From assembly GCA_947650365.1 (NCBI GenBank), contig OX393550.1:68441744-68505743 (forward strand): DNA of 64,000 nt, in the 5' to 3' direction. Positions within the stretch are counted from its first letter, which is position 1. Every line of letters begins with the position of its first letter. Positions 60,381 to 64,000 of this stretch are shown piece by piece. Both the position numbers and the translations under genes were made by a program. Below the pieces are notes generated by a model. The model saw only the letters and a list, made by a program, of their open reading frames with translations. It had not been told where the DNA came from and did not search any database. This DNA comes from Chamaelirium japonicum (lineage: Eukaryota; Streptophyta; Magnoliopsida; Liliales; Melanthiaceae).

Positions 60381-62780
60381 GATCATGGCTACAACCTACT
60401 TGTAAGAAGGTTAATGACACTTGTACGATTCGATCTTAAGGTCTGTCGATTGGGGAAATCAGTGAAGTAGATCCTTATATGATGATAGTATACCCTAGAA
60501 GGGTATGATTCACCTTGGGGCATGCTCAACCTTTGCTTGGAGGCGTCCAAAGCATGCAAAATCGGAGCTAGTGCACACTGCAGTGTGGGGACCGACTTAG
60601 GTAACCTCTTTTGGTTGATCTCAATATTTTGTTACATTTTATTGATGATGCTACCATGAAGCTATGGGTTTACTTATTGAAGCACAAGTCATATATATTT
60701 GGTACGTTTAAGAAGTGGAAGGCTTTGGTGGAAACGAAGACCGGCTTGAAGGTGAAGTGTTTGAGGTCCCATAGTGGCGGGGAGTACTGCGATAGCTCTT
60801 TTGAGAGGTATTGTGCAAAAAGTGAGATAAAGCATCAAAATACTACTCACAGGACACCGCATCCGAATAGATATACTGAAATGATGAATATAACCATCTA
60901 GGAGCATGAGGATACATGCTGGGTTGCCAAAACAATTAGCACAACGACATACTTGGTCAACAAAGGGCCATCAACAACTCTGAAGCTTAGATAACCAAAA
61001 GAAGAGTTGACAAAAAGAAGGTGGATTTGGTGCACCTCCACGTATTTGGTTGTACATCGTGTGTCCACATTGATTGTAAAGAAAGAAACAAATTAGACGC
61101 AAAGTCTAGAAAATGCATATTCATTGAATATGTGAGTCATGTGTTTGGATACCTGTTTTAGGATTTGGTATACCAGAAAGTCATCAAAAGCAACATCATG
61201 ATATTTAATGAAAGAGCTATGCACAAGGAGAGTGCAAAACAAGAAAAAAATCCGGAAAGCTCAGAATATGTAGAGATTGAATAAGTGTTCACAAGTATTG
61301 TTCTGAATCCCCTGGAAGCAAAAGAGAGCACACAAGAATCGGTTGGCCCACTACAACTGAGAAGATCGACTAGGAGTAGACATTATCAACCCCATCAGAG
61401 ATACGAATCTCCACTCAGTTACTTGCTACTGACAGATGGTGATGTGTCTGAGTAATATAAGGAAGCATTGCAGGTAGAGACCAATAAAAAGTGGGAGCAA
61501 GGCATGGATGATTAGATGAAATTACTATAGAATAATCGGACATAGGATCTAGTAGAGTTAGCTGAAGGCAAGAGAGCCTTGAGTAACAAGTGGGTTTACA
61601 TATTAAAGGGATAGTGTGATGGTTCAAAGTGGTACAAGGTTAGGTTGGTGATAAAAAAGTCTCCAATCGAAGGTAGGTATTGACTACTCATACATATTTT
61701 TCTCAGTGGTGAAGTTGACGACTATCAGATATATGCTTAGTTTTGTGGCGGCAAAAGATATTCATCTAGAGTAACTATATGTGAATATATTGTTTCTACA
61801 CGAGTATCTCATTAAGGATATCTACATGAAGCAACCATAGGAATACACTGAGACCGGCAAGGAAGACCTATTGTATAGGCTCAAGAAGAGTTTGTATGGC
61901 TTGAAGCAGGCACCGAGGTAGTTCTATTTAAGATTTGATAGATTCATGAAAGAAACTAGATTCATGGGTTGCCATAGGGATAAATGTTGCTACTTCTGGG
62001 ATTACTGATCATCCTACATCATATTGTTGTTGTATGTTGATGACATGCTTATTGTGTGATCAAGCATGTATGTGATTAAAATGCTGAAGTGGAAACTCTC
62101 AGAAGAGTTTGATATGAAGAATTTGGGTACGGTAAAGCAAATCCTTAGGATGCACATTATCAATGATAGTCTAAAAAGGCTAGAAAAGCTATCTCAAGTA
62201 GAGTCATTGGCAAGGTACTCAAGTGATTTAATATAATGGATACTAAGCTAGTTAGCACTCTAATGAGATGTCACTTCAAGTTGTCCAAAAGCTTGGTGCA
62301 AGAACACGAAAAGAAAAGCTAGAAATAAGCAAATTGTATTCATATCAGCTATGGGGAGTCGTATATATGCAATGGTGTGCAAAAAACCGGACATTGCTCA
62401 AGCAGTGGGAGTCGTCAGTAGATTCATGAATAACCCATGCAAGAAGCATTGGAAAAGCGGTGAAGTGGATCATAAGGTATCTAGAAGATACCAAGGACAT
62501 AGATTTGTGCTGTGTTGGGTCTGAGATCAAACTAAAAGGATACATTTACTCAAATTATACAAAAGACTTGGATGACATGAGAAGCATGATAGGGTATGTT
62601 TTTACTTTGGATAGTGGAGTCATTAGTTGGGTCTCAAGGTTACATGAGATTATGCCACTTTCGACTACAGAAGCTGAGCATGTTGATGGGATAGAAGTGA
62701 GTAAGGAGATGATATGGCTTCAAAAATTCATGAAGGAATTAGGAAAGAAGTAGGAGGATTGCACACTTTACAACGATAAC
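60381..62780 (+). mobile_element. Old Ty1/copia fossil (integrase, RT, RNase H remnants)
   Basis: Plus-strand remnants lie in copia order. Integrase core is at about 60600-61150 (FIDDATMKLWVYLLKHKS, FGTFKKWKALVETKTGLKVK), followed by a linker with RRSTRSRHYQPHQRYE. Reverse transcriptase is at about 61440-62200 (SLYGLKQAPR, LLYVDDMLIV). RNase H is at about 62390-62760 (KWIIRYLEDTKDIDLC, PLSTTEAEHVDGIEVSKEMI). The sequence resembles the Tork/Tnt1 kind. It is heavily decayed, with well over fifteen breaks, lacks gag and LTRs, and is cut on the right by E. Confidence 0.85.
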
Positions 62781-63593
62781 TGTGGGTGCAAATTTTGACC
62801 AGAAGCCTCACATACAGCGGAACCCACCAGCCCTGCCTGGAGGGCCCACAGAGACGACAGCGGGACCCGCCAGCCCTGCTTGGAGGGCCCACAGAGATGA
62901 CAGCAGGACCCACCAGCCCTGCATGGAGGGCCCACTGAGATGACAGCGGGACCCACCAGCCCTTCCTGGAGGGTCCACTGAGATGACAGCGGGACCCACC
63001 CGCCCTGCCTGGAGGGTCTACTGTGATGACAGCGGGACCCACCAGCCCTGCCTGGAGGATCCCCTGAGACGACGGCAGGACCCACCAGCCCTGCCTGGGG
63101 GGTCCACAGAGACGACAGCGGGACCCACCAGTCCTGCCTGGGGGATCCCCGGATACGACAGCAGAAACCGCCATCTGCCCCTATTCTCCTCCCAGAGAAC
63201 TCTATAAATAGCAGACCCTACAACTGTAACAGGATCGAATATCTGATTCCTGAATCAGACTTTCAAATACCCAGAGCTCTGATATCCTAACCCTTCGATA
63301 TTCCTTTTCCCTCGATCTTCTTTTCGAAGAGACCAGTGACACTCGGCCTGTCGAGGTCACTTCGAGTAAAGTGTTAGTGAATTCGGATTGCTCCCTATAG
63401 CACGGAGACGTAGGCTTCGGCTGAACTCTGAGATCACATCTCGCGTCAACAGTCTTCCAATATTCAGAAACTCAACTCAAAGACATCGACATCTGAACTT
63501 GCAGACTAGACAAACGTTCGATCAGACCTTTGACTCAACTCGATTGACTGGTTGGGCGGAGTCTTCGGGTCAGCACGAAGATCATCCCCCACA
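62781..63593 (+). repeat. E 5' LTR
   Basis: The 813-bp LTR runs from TGTGGGTGCAAATTTTGACC to ATCATCCCCCACA. It contains eight to nine copies of a 43-bp unit (62815-63165; core GGACCCACCAGCCCTGCCTG), a CTATAAATAG TATA box at 63202-63211, and the GTAGGCTTCGGCTGAACTC block shared with the family. Confidence 0.9.
63202..63211 (+). promoter_or_regulatory. Putative TATA box in E LTR
   Basis: CTATAAATAG followed by GCAG. The same CTATAAATAGCAG is present in the solo LTR (40118-40127), so it is conserved in the family. Confidence 0.6.
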
Positions 63594-63596
63594 GTT

Positions 63597-63614
63597 TGGC
63601 ATCGTCTGTGGGAT
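63597..63614 (+). promoter_or_regulatory. E primer-binding site
   Basis: TGGCATCGTCTGTGGGAT lies three bases past the LTR end. It resembles the TTGGCGCCGTCTGTGGGA primer region common in Tat-type gypsy elements. Confidence 0.7.
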
Positions 63615-63761
63615 CGATAGAGAAGTTCGCTTCGCTCTACGACAAATATCAGATCGGTTGAGCAAACAATCGATCTTGATAACCAAACTCCCCGGCCCTC
63701 TCGGTTGAGCAGACAACTGTTAGGACACCGGCGATCTGGTTGCTTCCTCCGCCTTCTCTAA

Positions 63762-64000
63762 ATGGCGAAGACAAGGCATCAGGATCATCCAGAGAAAAGT
63801 AACACGCTACAAAATCAACCTTGTCCAGAAACTCGTTCAATGAGTCAACGACTCAACTTCGGACAGCCTCTTACTCTCCCCGAGATAGCAGCTCGTTCGA
63901 GGAGCGGAAGATCGGTCGATCGATCGATTCTCCCGCCTCTTCGACAGTCGATCGGGCAAACTGTCCCCACTCCCACGGAGGACCCTCCGACCACTTACCA
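63762..64000 (+). CDS. E gag N-terminus, open to the window edge
   Basis: An ATG at 63762 opens a frame with no stop up to 64000, at least 79 codons. It starts MAKTRHQDHPEKSNTLQNQP and continues with a serine/arginine-rich, proline-rich stretch (AARSRSGRSVDRS). Its position about 150 bases after the primer site and its composition fit the N-terminal arm of a Tat gag. The conserved gag domain would lie beyond the window. Confidence 0.6.
   Translation, partial: MAKTRHQDHPEKSNTLQNQPCPETRSMSQRLNFGQPLTLPEIAARSRSGRSVDRSILPPLRQSIGQTVPTPTEDPPTTY

Larger units (their letters stand above)
62781..64000 (+). mobile_element. Element E: Tat-type gypsy element, 5' part
   Basis: E comprises an LTR, primer site and an open gag start, and runs off the right edge of the window. 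It is of the same LTR family as F and the solo LTR in C. Left flank ATAAC (62776-62780) would be the first half of its target duplication. It is inserted in the copia fossil. Whether the element is whole cannot be told here. Confidence 0.82.

Overview
This is plant nuclear DNA made almost entirely of nested LTR retrotransposons. The plant origin follows from Ty1/copia and Tat-lineage Ty3/gypsy polyproteins (the latter with a second RNase H), initiator-Met-tRNA primer-binding sites next to several LTRs, a plant-mobile-domain-like reading frame and a foldback MITE. A large-genome seed plant fits best. The species cannot be named from the sequence alone.

Layout. The oldest layer is a Tat gypsy fossil, F (+ strand). 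Its gag-to-RNase H part lies at 13805-17792. Its tandem-repeat 3' untranslated region and 3' LTR lie at 54526-56769. Between them sits a Ty1/copia element, C (- strand, 17793-54525), which itself holds three insertions. These are a 17.3-kb Tat gypsy element, D (20505-37778, target duplication ATGGC), a solo LTR of the E/F family (39775-40531), and a copia-derived element, A2 (41163-51198, target duplication TTATG). On the left, element B (- strand; LTR 12414-13804, terminal repeats TGATGCAG/CTGCATCA) abuts F. B's coding segment is split by A1 (1984-12032), a sister copy of A2. A third, diverged LTR of the A/C type fills 1-1790.

The right part holds a foldback MITE (56852-57200) between two microsatellites and what may be the last two exons of an unrecognised host gene (57990-58370). 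After these come a degenerate tandem repeat carrying a TIR-bounded insertion and an old copia fossil (about 60380-62780). The fossil is cut by element E, a relative of F that starts at 62781 and runs off the window with an open gag frame.

How the parts relate. C and A share LTR plan, leader, PBS and PPT. The two A copies share the same internal length, the same decayed coding region and a private 132-bp duplication, so A looks like a non-autonomous family that spread after losing coding capacity, presumably using proteins from a C-like relative. D carries, opposite to its own genes, a gene-like unit with a plant-mobile-domain-like region, a GC-rich leader, canonical intron signals and a coiled-coil end. 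No RNA gene or CRISPR array was seen, and no complete host gene.
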